Numbered from the stretch's first letter, positions 1 to 9,521 are shown. The stretch is DNA of 55,000 nucleotides from Pyrinomonadaceae bacterium (GCA_025054715.1 JANWYH010000001.1:1-55000); one strand, 5' to 3'. Notes: generated by a model from the letters alone, not told the origin. Program-made: numbers and translations.

Positions 1-710
1 GTTTTTATTCTTTCAAGATTTTTCGGATTATCAAGATTTTTTAATAACTCGCGGGACTTTCTAACAGCTTCTCTAGAACGTAACATTCGTAGTGACTCAG
101 AAAGTGCTTCTAAAACTTTTTTAAGTTTTTTCTCGTCGTGTCTTTGAAGAACTTCAGTTAAAAGCTTTGCATTTCCAGTTTCTTTGAACTGTCGCGTGGC
201 AGTAATCCAGTCGAAAAGCTCAATAAATGGTGTAAGGTCAAAAACAGGAACTCGATTTTCTGCATCTTTTGCTTCAAAAGCTCCATATACGACTGCCTCG
301 AGCTTGATATTCTTTGTCTCTCTTAGTAGTGCTATGACAAGAAGACAAATTAAAGGTATTGATCGAAAAGCGTGAGTGATGTCGAAAACAACTGATTCTC
401 CTTCTTTAAGTGATGACGAGATCTTGTCAAAAATTTCCCAAAGCTCCTCTTCACTCTTGCCACCTTTTATCTCTTGTTCTTCGATATGCTTATTTTTTAG
501 TTTCTCCTTTATTTGCTCAATGTAGGTTTTCGAATCAGAGTCTCTTTTTGCTTCTTTCGATTCGGCTGTGTAGAAAACAATGATTCGTTCAGGGTCGAAA
601 AATTTGGCTGCAGCTTCTACAAAAAGATGAGTTTTGAGTTTCTCACCTTTGTAAGAGTATTCGCACTCTAGATAACTGCCTTTTCCTATAAAGCTTACTA
701 GGGCAGTCAT
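1..710 (-). CDS. CRISPR-associated CARF protein, TM1812/DxTHG family (partial, C-terminus beyond window)
   Basis: The reverse strand is open from an ATG at 710 to the window edge, giving 236 codons without a stop. The N-terminus (MTALVSFIGKGSY), an ELWEIFD segment and the block DITHAFRSIP at residues 110-119 match the Csx1/TM1812 family, whose hallmark is DxTHG; here the Gly is Ala. A further block, VYGAFEAK followed by PVFDLTPFIELFDWITAT, is also typical of the family. These proteins carry a CARF Rossmann domain that binds cyclic oligoadenylate made by type III CRISPR (Cas10) complexes. Many have a C-terminal HEPN ribonuclease, which would lie outside this window. Type III cas genes are therefore expected to the left. 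A good promoter sits only 7 nt upstream of the ATG. The family call is firm; the effector domain is unseen. Confidence 0.85.
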   Translation of the reverse strand, partial: MTALVSFIGKGSYLECEYSYKGEKLKTHLFVEAAAKFFDPERIIVFYTAESKEAKRDSDSKTYIEQIKEKLKNKHIEEQEIKGGKSEEELWEIFDKISSSLKEGESVVFDITHAFRSIPLICLLVIALLRETKNIKLEAVVYGAFEAKDAENRVPVFDLTPFIELFDWITATRQFKETGNAKLLTEVLQRHDEKKLKKVLEALSESLRMLRSREAVRKSRELLKNLDNPKNLERIK

Positions 711-717
711 TAGCTTT

Positions 718-746
718 GTTATAAACTCTTTCTAACTTAAAAGCAA
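718..746 (-). promoter_or_regulatory. promoter of the CARF gene, near-leaderless
   Basis: On the minus strand TTGCTT (746-741), a 17-nt spacer and TATAAC (723-718) form a sigma70-like promoter. The -10 box ends 7 nt before the ATG, so the predicted transcript starts at or next to the start codon and has no room for a Shine-Dalgarno. Confidence 0.5.
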
Positions 747-866
747 GAACTTACGAACGGATGAGTTTTACATAAGAGGATCAAATTTCAGATTCTTTTT
801 CTACGAGGGGTTTTTTGAATGCATCGATCGTGATGTCGGGACGATAAAGGTTTTAGCGCGGATTTA

Positions 867-2531
867 TTAGGCATAGCTGTTTTCCCCATTTTTTGGTTCT
901 TTTAATGGCTTTTGAGATAAATTTGGGAATTCGATCGTTACGGTAGTGCCTTTATTTTGAAGACTGCTTACATGAATGCTACCCCCGTGGTCTCGCACTA
1001 TTTGATACACAATTGAAAGCCCTAGACCTGTTCCCCCTGTGGTTGATTTTGAAAATGGCTCGAAAAGGTTTTCAACTTGCTCGGGGGACATTCCACAGCC
1101 GGTATCACTGAAAGCTACTTGGATTCTTTGATTTATGAGTCTTTTGATTTGAACAGAGATTATGCCTCCATCAGGCATGGCTTTTATTGAGTTTTGTGCT
1201 AAATTCCAGAATATCTGTTTGATCTGAGTAGGATCGCCAAGAATATTTGGTTCTTTTTCTGAACAGGAAATTTCAAAAATATGTTTTGCAGTAACCTCAG
1301 GGCTATGTTTGATAAGCGCGAATACTTCTTTTATTGCCTCTGCGAGATTTACCTCTGAAAAATTTGTAATTCTTGGGCGGGCGTAAGCTAAAAAGTTAGT
1401 TATTATCTGATTCAGGCGATTTGATTCACGCAAGACTATCTCCATTAGCGAATTTTGTGGAGAATCTTTAGAAACGGTGGACTGAAGAACCTGAATGGCT
1501 CCCGAGATAGCTCCTAAAGGATTTCTTATCTCGTGTGCAAGCCCTGCAGCAATGCGACCAACAGCGGCAAGCTTTTCTTTGCGTCGAATACTTTCTTCCA
1601 TTGCTCGGATTTCAGTTAGGTCTTGAAAGGTTATTATGAGTCCAGAGATTTCATTATCTTCTGAAAATAATGGCGAAAGGTGGTAGCCGACATGAACAGC
1701 AAATCCTTCTGGTGTAATTATATCACCTTCGAATCGGTGCAATTGTTCACCCTTTTCTATTGCTTTCAGCGTTAACGCAACTGCGTCTTCTAGGTTACCA
1801 AATAGCAATTCAATTCTTTTGCCTTTCATCTCGTCGGCTTTATAGCCAGTTATGTCTTCAGCCGCTTTGTTGAAGATGTAGATTTCTCCCTTTAAGTCAA
1901 TTACGACTAAACCTGAACGTATTGATTGAACGATTTTTTCATGTAATGCTTTCAAGTCAGCTAAGGTTTTTGTGGTTTCTTTAAGTTTTAATGCAGAGAT
2001 TCGGCGTTCAGCTAATCTTACTGAAAGAAGAGTGACTACAAGCAAGGCTATTACTTGGAATCCTATTATCTGAAGCGTTCTAGGATCGCCTTGTAAAACG
2101 CCAAAAGAGTCAATGTAACCAAGAAAAACTGCTAGTGAAAGGGATGCAAAAAGAATAGTTGAGAATAGAGAAAGAGTTAGAACTTCTTTGGGAAGCAAAA
2201 AGAAACTGGAGATGCTCATTAAAATAATGTAAAGAGCAAGATAAGGTGAAGTTGCGTCTCCTGTTTGCCAGACAAGCCAAGTTATGAGAATCGAGTCTAT
2301 GAAAAATTGGATCAAGGTTTGCCATTTATAGTTTTCAACAAAACGCAAAATGAAAAAATAAACTATTGTAAGACATACGTAAATTAAGAAAAAGAAAAAA
2401 AACTCTCTGGGGAAACCATCAAAAGAAAACCTTAGGTGTCCGTTTCGCCAAAACCACGTAGTGATGAGGATGATAAGCGAAATCATTAAACGTCCGATTA
2501 TGAGGTTTTGCAGCTTGTTCTTATCTTGCAT
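867..2531 (-). CDS. membrane sensor histidine kinase, PilS/NtrB-like
   Basis: The 554-residue protein begins with about six hydrophobic membrane segments (residues 9-180). A PAS domain follows (about 195-310, with FNKAAEDITGY), then a HisKA dimerisation domain with phospho-acceptor H333 in LAHEIRNPLG, then an HATPase domain. ATP-binding boxes are visible: N box NLAQNSIKAM (443-452), DTGCGMS (476-482) and GGTGLGLS (499-506). The order of membrane region, PAS and kinase resembles PilS of type IV pilus control or NtrB/AtoS sensors, which normally pass phosphate to an NtrC-type regulator. No response regulator lies beside it here, so its partner is elsewhere or off-window. It is divergent from aconitase, with a 78-111 nt gap depending on the aconitase start. 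The kinase call is certain; the signal is unknown. Confidence 0.93.
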   Translation of the reverse strand: MQDKNKLQNLIIGRLMISLIILITTWFWRNGHLRFSFDGFPREFFFFFLIYVCLTIVYFFILRFVENYKWQTLIQFFIDSILITWLVWQTGDATSPYLALYIILMSISSFFLLPKEVLTLSLFSTILFASLSLAVFLGYIDSFGVLQGDPRTLQIIGFQVIALLVVTLLSVRLAERRISALKLKETTKTLADLKALHEKIVQSIRSGLVVIDLKGEIYIFNKAAEDITGYKADEMKGKRIELLFGNLEDAVALTLKAIEKGEQLHRFEGDIITPEGFAVHVGYHLSPLFSEDNEISGLIITFQDLTEIRAMEESIRRKEKLAAVGRIAAGLAHEIRNPLGAISGAIQVLQSTVSKDSPQNSLMEIVLRESNRLNQIITNFLAYARPRITNFSEVNLAEAIKEVFALIKHSPEVTAKHIFEISCSEKEPNILGDPTQIKQIFWNLAQNSIKAMPDGGIISVQIKRLINQRIQVAFSDTGCGMSPEQVENLFEPFSKSTTGGTGLGLSIVYQIVRDHGGSIHVSSLQNKGTTVTIEFPNLSQKPLKEPKNGENSYA

Positions 2532-2588
2532 AAATTTACATCAAGAAGTTATCAGAATTCGAAGATGTTTTGCAATAGTAGTTTGAAT

Positions 2589-2607
2589 TTGCCTGGTTTC
2601 TAGGCAA
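2589..2607 (+). promoter_or_regulatory. small hairpin in the aconitase leader
   Basis: TTGCCT and AGGCAA form a 6-bp hairpin with a 7-nt loop, just upstream of the first possible aconitase ATG (2610) and 36 nt before the preferred ATG (2643). The loop is not the CAGUGN loop of an iron-responsive element. Function is unknown; it could be chance. Confidence 0.25.
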
Positions 2608-2642
2608 TAATGATTTTTAAATATTTTCGAAGTTGGGACTAT

Positions 2643-5399
2643 ATGAAGCATAACCTTTTCAAAACTAAACAAACTTTCAAGACTGGTGACGGACGGGATG
2701 GTCAGTTTTACTCGCTTCCGCAGCTAGAAAAAGAAGGCATAGGCAGAATTTCGCGTCTACCCGTTTCAATTCGCATAGTACTGGAATCGCTTTTGAGAAA
2801 TTTTGATGAGGGTGAGAAGATAAGCGAAGATCACATCAGAAAGCTTGCAAATTGGGGACCTAATGATGAAAGGACTGATGAGATTCCATTTATTGTTGCT
2901 CGTGTAATTTTACAAGATTTTACGGGTGTTCCATTGCTTGTTGATTTGGCTGCAATGCGTTCAGCTGTTTCGAGAATGGGTCGTGACCCAAGGCTTATCG
3001 AACCACTTGTTCCAGTTGATTTGGTTGTCGATCATTCGATTCAGGTTGATTATGCAGGTTCTCAAGAAGCTTATCAAGCAAACTTGGAGAAGGAATTTGA
3101 GCGCAACGCTGAGCGCTACCGTTTCTTAAAGTGGGGAACTCAAGCTTTTAACTCATTTAGAGTTATTCCGCCAGGTGTCGGAATTGTTCATCAGGTAAAT
3201 CTTGAGTATCTGGCAAAAGGAGTTTTTGAACGTGATGGAGTTTATTTCCCTGATACTTTGGTTGGCACGGATTCTCACACGACCATGATAAATGGTTTAG
3301 GAATTGTTGGTTGGGGCGTAGGTGGAATTGAAGCCGAAGCAGCGATGCTAGGTCAGCCAATGTATTTTTTAACGCCTGATGTCGTTGGAGTTCATCTGAA
3401 AGGTCGCCTGCGAGAAGGAGTTACAGCTACAGATTTGGTTTTAAGAATTACCGAGATGTTGCGTCAAGCAAAAGTAGTTGGTAAATTTGTTGAGTTTTTT
3501 GGTGAAGGTGCTAGAAATTTACCGGCGACTGACAGAGCCACGATTGCTAACATGGCTCCTGAATACGGTGCCACTATGGGCTTTTTCCCTATTGATGAAA
3601 GGACTCTGGACTATTTCCGTGCGACCGGAAGAAGTGAAGAGCATGTCGAAACCATAAAGAACTATTTTGAAGCACAAGGAATGTTCGGGATTCCTCTCGA
3701 AGGCGAGATAGATTATTCGACAGTTCTTGAACTTGATCTATCTTCGATCGAACCCTCCGTAGCAGGACCGAAACGCCCACAAGACAGAATTTCTCTTTCT
3801 GAAGTTAAATCAAAGTTTAGGGAGCTTTTTTCAAAGCCGATAACGGAAAACGGTTACAATAAGCCTGCTGAAGAACTGACAAAGCGCTTTAAGGTTGAAC
3901 TAAGCACTAATGGGCAAGAATCTAGACGACTGCCGCTTTATGGCGAAAAATTGCTCAATGTCGCACAGACAGAAATTGGACACGGAGATATTTTGATAGC
4001 TGCTATCACCTCTTGCACAAATACTTCTAATCCCAGCGTCATGCTTGCGGCAGGCATTCTAGCAAAGAAGGCTGTTGAGCGAGGTTTGAAAATTTCTCCT
4101 AAGGTAAAGACTTCTCTAGCTCCTGGTTCTCGTGTTGTAACTAAATACTTGCAGAAGACAGGGCTTCAAAGCTATCTCGATAAACTCGGGTTCAATCTAG
4201 TAGGTTACGGTTGCACAACATGTATAGGGAATTCTGGTCCGTTGCACCCAGCAATTGAGAAAGCTATTGTTGAAAATGATATAATAGCCTGCTCGGTTCT
4301 TTCAGGAAATAGAAATTTTGAAGCACGTGTGCATCAGAACATAAGAGCAAATTTTCTAGCTTCGCCACCGCTTGTTGTAGCATACGCTATTGCAGGAACA
4401 GTCAACATAGACCTCGCAAGAGAGCCTATAGGAAAAGACGCACAAGGGCAAGATGTTTTCTTAAAGGATATCTGGCCAACAAGCGAAGAAATACAATCAA
4501 TTTTTAACGAAGCTTGTAGAGCCGAAGATTATAAGGAAATTTACAGTAGGCTTTCTGAGTTTAATCCTTTGTGGAACAAAATTCCATCACCGACAGGGCT
4601 GATATATGAATGGGATGAGAACTCAACGTACATCCAAGAGCCGCCTTATTTCGAGGATTTCTCGATGGAAGACGGAGAGTTTGAAGATATTTTAGGCGCC
4701 AGAGCGCTGGCAATTTTTGGCGATTCTGTAACAACCGATCACATTTCACCTGCAGGTGCTATTAAGCCTGATTCACCTGCCGGGCGGTACTTGCAAGAGA
4801 AAGGGGTTCATCCGAAAGACTTCAATTCATACGGATCAAGGCGAGGAAATGACCGCGTGATGCTTCGTGGCACTTTTGCAAACGTTAGAGTAAAGAATTT
4901 AATGGTTGCACCAAAAGAAGGTGGATATACGATTTATCAGCCAGATGGGACCGAAATGACGATCTATGATGCAGCAATGAGATATAAGGCGGAAGGTGTT
5001 CCCACTTTGGTATTCGCAGGTCAAGAGTATGGAACCGGAAGCTCTAGAGACTGGGCAGCTAAGGGAACAAAACTTATGGGTATAAGAGCCGTGATTGCAC
5101 AAAGCTTTGAGAGAATACACCGCTCGAATCTTGTCGGAATGGGTGTTCTTCCTTTACAGTTCTTAGAAGGCGATAGCGTTCAATCACTTGGAATCACCGG
5201 TCAAGAAACTTACGATATTCTTGGGCTAGCAGGAAATGAGGTAAAACCACGTCAGCTTGTTACATTGCGGATAAATCGTCCAGATGGTAAAACTCAAGAA
5301 ACTAAATTAGTTCTTCGTATTGATACGCCTATTGAATTGGAATACTACAAAGCAGGTGGAATTCTACCTTACGTTTTAAGGCAGCTTCTTAAAGTTTGA
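2643..5399 (+). CDS. acnA: aconitate hydratase A
   Basis: It interconverts citrate and isocitrate in the TCA cycle using a [4Fe-4S] cluster. Length (918 residues from ATG 2643) fits the AcnA/IRP1 family. Cluster cysteines are seen in SCTNTSNPS and [13 protein letters not shown] (Cys469, Cys535 and Cys538 if counted from the upstream ATG at 2610). Other family blocks are [26 protein letters not shown] in the swivel region and [16 protein letters not shown] prefer the start at 2643 because the protein then begins [12 protein letters not shown] like other AcnA proteins and is preceded by a GGGA stretch; the in-frame ATG at 2610 adds eleven residues. It is divergent from the histidine kinase and is the only TCA enzyme here apart from the E2 at 34.6 kb. 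Confidence 0.96.
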   Translation: MKHNLFKTKQTFKTGDGRDGQFYSLPQLEKEGIGRISRLPVSIRIVLESLLRNFDEGEKISEDHIRKLANWGPNDERTDEIPFIVARVILQDFTGVPLLVDLAAMRSAVSRMGRDPRLIEPLVPVDLVVDHSIQVDYAGSQEAYQANLEKEFERNAERYRFLKWGTQAFNSFRVIPPGVGIVHQVNLEYLAKGVFERDGVYFPDTLVGTDSHTTMINGLGIVGWGVGGIEAEAAMLGQPMYFLTPDVVGVHLKGRLREGVTATDLVLRITEMLRQAKVVGKFVEFFGEGARNLPATDRATIANMAPEYGATMGFFPIDERTLDYFRATGRSEEHVETIKNYFEAQGMFGIPLEGEIDYSTVLELDLSSIEPSVAGPKRPQDRISLSEVKSKFRELFSKPITENGYNKPAEELTKRFKVELSTNGQESRRLPLYGEKLLNVAQTEIGHGDILIAAITSCTNTSNPSVMLAAGILAKKAVERGLKISPKVKTSLAPGSRVVTKYLQKTGLQSYLDKLGFNLVGYGCTTCIGNSGPLHPAIEKAIVENDIIACSVLSGNRNFEARVHQNIRANFLASPPLVVAYAIAGTVNIDLAREPIGKDAQGQDVFLKDIWPTSEEIQSIFNEACRAEDYKEIYSRLSEFNPLWNKIPSPTGLIYEWDENSTYIQEPPYFEDFSMEDGEFEDILGARALAIFGDSVTTDHISPAGAIKPDSPAGRYLQEKGVHPKDFNSYGSRRGNDRVMLRGTFANVRVKNLMVAPKEGGYTIYQPDGTEMTIYDAAMRYKAEGVPTLVFAGQEYGTGSSRDWAAKGTKLMGIRAVIAQSFERIHRSNLVGMGVLPLQFLEGDSVQSLGITGQETYDILGLAGNEVKPRQLVTLRINRPDGKTQETKLVLRIDTPIELEYYKAGGILPYVLRQLLKV

Positions 5400-5460
5400 T
5401 AACCAGAATTTGATTGCTCGGTTTGTTTGAAGCGTTTGCAGAGTGTAAAATTAAGGTTTT

Positions 5461-6438
5461 ATGAGTCAAGAAGAAAGAGAGCCCTTGAATCTTATACTTG
5501 AAGACTTCAAGCTTCACCTGGTATCTTCGGCCGAACTTGTAAAATCACGTGAGCCTTTAGGGGAGGAAAATAAGTTAAAATTTGCGCAAGAGAACGAAGA
5601 GAACGACTTACTCGAAGAGCTTGAATCTGGACAGCTACCCGCGCTTCCGCCGAGGAATAGAGCGCAACTTCAAATTCAATCACCTAATAAAGTGCGCTTT
5701 TACTGGTCTTTGAAATCTAACCCTTTTTCAACTTTGGAGAAAATATTAGGTGATAAAGCTTTTCATTATAGATTAGTCGCGAAACTTATAAACCAAACCG
5801 AAAAACTTGAAAAGATTTTTCCCATAGACGTTGCGGGTTCAGCATGGTTCGATGTTGATTCTGATTCGACTTATCAAGTTGAGGTAGGATTTTTTGCTCC
5901 TGGAAGACCCTTTATAAGACTTCTTTTTTCAAATGTAGTGCAAACACCACGAAATGCTCCTTCTAAGTTTTTCGATTGGTCAGCAGAGTTTGCAATTTCA
6001 ACAAAAGACTTCGTGCGAGTTTTGGATGTGACAGGTTTCAAGCAAGATGCTATTGAGCTTGCGCTTTCTTCTGACGACTTAGATGACGCTTCTGCAAAGA
6101 ATACCTTTATCAGCATATCAGGCACCGAGGATATGTCTTTCGATCCTTTAGAAATCCGATATGCTCTTTTTGCTTTAGCTTCAGGTTTGTCTCTAGAAGA
6201 CTTACGTGGACGCGTTTCAGCGGAATTTTTCGCATTTTTGCAAAGATTAGCTCTAGAAATGGGCGAGGCGTCTTTGGCCAGCAGAATTAAAACCACTATT
6301 TCAGAAAGTTTCGGAATTTCGCAAATAGAGGAAGAGGAAATCTCCCAAGAAACTTTTGGGGCTAGCTTAGTCGAATTTCGTAGACGCAAACCATCAAGAA
6401 GATTACCGAAAATTTCTCCTGTTAGCTCGCTTCGTTAG
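5461..6438 (+). CDS. DUF4912 domain protein
   Basis: A 325-residue soluble protein with no signal peptide. After an acidic, low-complexity N-terminal 70 residues, the middle (about 75-185) resembles DUF4912. It has an aromatic strand (VRFYWSL), a GSAWFDVDSDSTYQVEVGFF block and SNVVQTPRNAPSKFFDW, matching the family pattern of a Tyr-Trp strand, a small-molecule-like sandwich and an SN.V.TPR motif. The C-terminal part is helical and charged and ends in a basic tail. DUF4912 genes are often next to GH57 (DUF1957) glucan-branching enzymes, as here, so a role in polysaccharide binding or glycogen metabolism is a reasonable inference. No catalytic residues are recognisable. Confidence 0.7.
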   Translation: MSQEEREPLNLILEDFKLHLVSSAELVKSREPLGEENKLKFAQENEENDLLEELESGQLPALPPRNRAQLQIQSPNKVRFYWSLKSNPFSTLEKILGDKAFHYRLVAKLINQTEKLEKIFPIDVAGSAWFDVDSDSTYQVEVGFFAPGRPFIRLLFSNVVQTPRNAPSKFFDWSAEFAISTKDFVRVLDVTGFKQDAIELALSSDDLDDASAKNTFISISGTEDMSFDPLEIRYALFALASGLSLEDLRGRVSAEFFAFLQRLALEMGEASLASRIKTTISESFGISQIEEEEISQETFGASLVEFRRRKPSRRLPKISPVSSLR

Positions 6439-6748
6439 GCTCTTAATGTAATCTTGAAAACTGTAACATAAGCACTTAATTAGCGAAGTTTTTTCTTTTT
6501 AGGCAAGAACGCTCTTTGCCCTGTGAGCTGGAGACGGCTTGTCTATTGAAAAACTACGAGGAATCAACGAGGAAACATCTCCTATAAAGTCAAATGTGAT
6601 GGGTTATTTGCCTTAGGTTTTAACATAACCAATTTAGGTCAATTCTTGTGTGGAAAATTTCTAGTTTGCACAAGGCAGATTAGAAAATGAAGTTTTGTAG
6701 TAGTATTTTTCTTTATTCAACGGGCTGTGCTAGTCTTTTGAGAAAGAT
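6439..6748 (+). other. 310-nt non-coding leader before the GH57 gene, possibly structured
   Basis: I see no gene. Several complementary segments occur: GGCAAGA/TCTTTGCC (6502-6520), GGTTAT/ATAACC (6602-6607 with 6625-6630), and TGCCTT in that hairpin's loop (6609-6614) with AAGGCA downstream (6672-6677). The last pairing competes with CTTGTG/CACAAG (6645-6650 with 6669-6674). A hairpin whose loop pairs downstream resembles the layout of the two RNA copies at 19.5 and 46.7 kb, and a TGTAGTAGT string also occurs here. However, I cannot align the primary sequence with those copies. It could be a regulatory leader or simply promoter DNA. Confidence 0.3.
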
Positions 6749-8332
6749 ATGTCTGTTGGGTATTTCTGTTTAATTTTACATGCGCACTTGCCGTTTGTCC
6801 GTCATCCTGAATACCCTGAATTTCTCGAAGAGGACTGGCTTTATGAGGCCATAACAGAAGTTTACTTGCCTTTGATTTTTATTTTTCAGAACTTGCACAA
6901 TGCGGGCGCCATGCCGCGAATTGCGATGAACATCTCTCCTTCACTTTGCGAGATGTTAGCCGATGAACTACTTCAAGAAAGATACACTCGTCATCTTGAA
7001 AATCTGTTTGAGCTTTCCCATAAAGAACTTTCAAGAGTCAGCCGGGAAGCACCTGAATTTTTGCCTGCAGCTAAGATGTATTTTGAAATTTTTAGCGTTT
7101 CGATAGATTTGTGGAATAATGTTTATAATCGCAATTTGATAAATGCTTTTCGACAACTTCAGGATGTCGGAGTTCTTGAAATAATAACCTGTGGAGCAAC
7201 ACATGGCTTTCTTCCATTGATGTCAACTACTCAAGCAAAACGTGCTCAGATCCAAGTGGCGGTTAGGAATTATGAAAAACATTTTGGGAGAAAGCCTCGA
7301 GGTATATGGTTGCCTGAATGCGCTTACGAGGAAGGACTTGAGAATTTGCTAAAAGAAGCCGGGCTTGAGTATTTTGTAAGCGACACTCACGCAATCCTTT
7401 ACGGCACCCCGCGCCCTCGTTACGGTGTTCATGCACCCGTAAGATGCCCGAACGGGATCGCTACTTTTGCAAGAGATGTTGAAACTTCGCAGCAAGTTTG
7501 GAGTGCTGAGGTTGGGTATCCGGGCGATCCAGTTTATCGTGAATTTTATCGAGATATTGGTTGGGAACTACCTATCGAATATCTAAAACCTCATCTTCAC
7601 AGAGATGGAAACCGCCGTCATCTAGGGCTTAAATACTATCGCATAACAGGGAAAACTGAGAACAAAAAGCCTTATATTCCGCAACTGGCGCGCGAAAGAG
7701 CGGCTCAACATGCTTCTCATTTTCTCGCTGAAAGAATTCGTCAGTGTTACGAACTTAGAAACTTATACAATGGGCATAAACCTCTGATAGTTTCTCCTTA
7801 CGACGCCGAGCTTTATGGGCATTGGTGGTTTGAAGGACCGCAATTCCTCGACTTCTTTTTCCGAAAACTGCATTATGATCAAAAGGAAATCGAAGTAGTA
7901 ACTCCTGGCGATTATTTAGACCTAGGCATACAAATTCAAACTCAACAGCCTTCGGCTTCCAGCTGGGGTGAACGTGGTTATTACAGGGTCTGGCTCAATG
8001 AGAGAACCGATTGGATGTATCCGTATCAACACGACGCAGAAAAGAAAATGTCTGAGCTTGCGCGCTATTACGTAAACCCAAGTGAACTTGAACGACGTGT
8101 TTTAAACCAAATGGCTCGTGAGCTTTTGCTTGCACAGTCAAGCGATTGGGCTTTTCAGATTTATCAAGGAACAACTGTAGAATACGCTAGCAGAAGATTT
8201 CGCTCTCATATTCATCGCTTTTATCTACTTGCAAAACAACTCGAAAATAAAGAAATTAACGAGGAACTGCTTGTCGAGATAGAAAGGCGCGACAATATCT
8301 TTCGGGAAATGGATTATAGGGTTTATGTCTGA
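6749..8332 (+). CDS. GH57 1,4-alpha-glucan branching enzyme (DUF1957 C-terminal domain)
   Basis: It forms alpha-1,6 branches in glycogen-like glucans. The five GH57 motifs are readable in order: HAHLPFVRHPE near the N-terminus, GATHGFLPLM, WLPECAYEEG with the nucleophile at Glu190, SPYDAELYGHWW with the acid/base at Asp352, and SSWGERGYYRVWL. The length of 527 residues and the positions of the two catalytic residues agree well with the characterised Thermus-type GH57 branching enzyme. A helical DUF1957 domain closes the protein. There is no signal peptide, so it is cytoplasmic. It follows the DUF4912 gene on the same strand, a common pairing, but a 310-nt gap makes independent transcription possible. 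Confidence is high for family and reaction. Confidence 0.92.
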   Translation: MSVGYFCLILHAHLPFVRHPEYPEFLEEDWLYEAITEVYLPLIFIFQNLHNAGAMPRIAMNISPSLCEMLADELLQERYTRHLENLFELSHKELSRVSREAPEFLPAAKMYFEIFSVSIDLWNNVYNRNLINAFRQLQDVGVLEIITCGATHGFLPLMSTTQAKRAQIQVAVRNYEKHFGRKPRGIWLPECAYEEGLENLLKEAGLEYFVSDTHAILYGTPRPRYGVHAPVRCPNGIATFARDVETSQQVWSAEVGYPGDPVYREFYRDIGWELPIEYLKPHLHRDGNRRHLGLKYYRITGKTENKKPYIPQLARERAAQHASHFLAERIRQCYELRNLYNGHKPLIVSPYDAELYGHWWFEGPQFLDFFFRKLHYDQKEIEVVTPGDYLDLGIQIQTQQPSASSWGERGYYRVWLNERTDWMYPYQHDAEKKMSELARYYVNPSELERRVLNQMARELLLAQSSDWAFQIYQGTTVEYASRRFRSHIHRFYLLAKQLENKEINEELLVEIERRDNIFREMDYRVYV

Positions 8333-8372
8333 AAAAGCATCTTAGCTAAACATTTTTACGTCTATTTAGAAT

Positions 8373-9149
8373 ATGCGGTTCAAGCTTCTTATTCTAATTT
8401 CAATTTTTGCGCTAACGTTTTCGGTCCCTGCTCAGGGAATAACGAAAATTAATTTGAGTAAAGAAGAAATTGACCGAATAATAAGGGCTTTTACGGAAAA
8501 AGAAAAAGAATTTCGAGAGGCTCTAAAAAATTACGTTTTCAATAGAAGTGTTACGATACAAACCATAGGTCTTGGTGGAAATGTTACAGGAACGTATAGA
8601 AGGGATTCATTTATGACTTTTACAGATGACGGAAGACGATTTGAGCGAATAATTTATTTTCCTGTTTCCACACTTAAAGAGATAAGCGTTACACCGGAGG
8701 ATTTAGAGGATTTAGGCGGTGTTAACCCCTTTGCTCTTGAGCCGGATGTTATTCATCTTTACAACTTTACTCTCGTTGGTAAAGAAAAAATAGACGAGCT
8801 TGATCTATATGTTTTTGATGTTACGCCGAAGGTAATTCCTGATCCAAAAAAGTCAAAACAGAGGCTTTTCACCGGCAGAATTTGGGTTGACGATCGTGAT
8901 CTTCAAATAGTTAAATCAAAAGGCAAAGGCATCCCTGAAACCAAAAACAACAAATTCCCGATCGTTGAGACTTGGCGTGAAAACATTGATGGAAAATACT
9001 GGTTTCCTGCCTTTTCTTCTTCTGATGATGAACTGGTTTTCGATAATGGGCAAGTCGTCCGAATCCGCATGCGTGTCAAATACTATAACTATAAGAGAAC
9101 AAGAACCGATGTTAGAATTCTCGATGATGATACGGATAAATCAAGATAA
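8373..9149 (+). CDS. exported protein of the outer-membrane lipoprotein-sorting (LolA-like) superfamily
   Basis: 258 residues with a signal peptide (MRFKLLILISIFALTFS, cleavage near VPAQG). The mature part is rich in beta strands, with a FTGRIWVDDRDLQIVKSKG segment and a late WRENIDGKYWFPAFS stretch. These are typical of the large LolA/LolB-fold proteins annotated as outer membrane lipoprotein-sorting protein in Acidobacteriota. No lipobox is present, so it is probably periplasmic. The function of this subgroup is not established and its substrate is unknown. The gene ends directly against the convergent PilZ gene: the stop ends at 9149 and the opposite stop begins at 9150. Confidence 0.6.
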   Translation: MRFKLLILISIFALTFSVPAQGITKINLSKEEIDRIIRAFTEKEKEFREALKNYVFNRSVTIQTIGLGGNVTGTYRRDSFMTFTDDGRRFERIIYFPVSTLKEISVTPEDLEDLGGVNPFALEPDVIHLYNFTLVGKEKIDELDLYVFDVTPKVIPDPKKSKQRLFTGRIWVDDRDLQIVKSKGKGIPETKNNKFPIVETWRENIDGKYWFPAFSSSDDELVFDNGQVVRIRMRVKYYNYKRTRTDVRILDDDTDKSR

Positions 9150-9515
9150 CTACTCATCATTTTCAACCGAATCTTCACTTTGCTCTGCAACTATTTGAGA
9201 AGCGTAGAGCCAGACTTTTTCTTCCCAATCTTTTGTAACCTCATTTAGCATTAGTGCGCATTTTGGATGCGAGACGTTGCGTTCAAGGCGCAAAACGCAA
9301 GCTTTTACATGAATAGGTTGTTTTGAATGCTCCGTCACTATTAGATCAACCTCGCTTCCGACTTCAGGCAACTTTTGCGGTAAATACACTAGCACGCCTT
9401 TTAAGCCTACGTTCTCTGTTAACCCTTCTTCCGTAAATCGCTGCCCATTTTCTATCCATTCGACTCTTACAGGAAAGGAAACGGCGTATCTTTGTCTTAG
9501 ACGACGTTCTTGCAT
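9150..9515 (-). CDS. PilZ domain protein
   Basis: 121 residues from ATG 9515. The N-terminal ERRLRQRYAVSFPVRV carries the RxxxR c-di-GMP arginine motif. The second PilZ motif (D/NxSxxG) is represented by ENVGLKG, where the usual Ser is Gly, so ligand binding may be weak or altered. The ATG at 9515 is preferred over a TTG at 9536: a strong promoter with its -10 box only 6 nt upstream would leave the TTG untranscribed. Single-domain PilZ proteins act as c-di-GMP effectors in motility, pili or polysaccharide export. It faces the LolA-like gene with zero spacing. Confidence 0.75.
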   Translation of the reverse strand: MQERRLRQRYAVSFPVRVEWIENGQRFTEEGLTENVGLKGVLVYLPQKLPEVGSEVDLIVTEHSKQPIHVKACVLRLERNVSHPKCALMLNEVTKDWEEKVWLYASQIVAEQSEDSVENDE

Positions 9516-9521
9516 GAGAAA

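Noticed and set aside
184-375. Short + strand ORF of 63 codons
   Set aside because: It lies antisense inside the CARF gene, whose minus-strand frame is open through the whole region and has clear family motifs.
711-866. Remnant of a response regulator downstream of the sensor kinase
   Set aside because: One frame gives about 23 residues (ending KKPLVEKESEI) but no motif, and the stretch is too short to support a gene.
2589-2607. Iron-responsive element upstream of aconitase
   Set aside because: The loop is seven nt without the CAGUGN pattern or the bulged C.
5874-6389. 171-codon minus-strand ORF
   Set aside because: It is the antisense shadow of the DUF4912 gene, rich in Ser and Lys with no recognisable motif or start signal.
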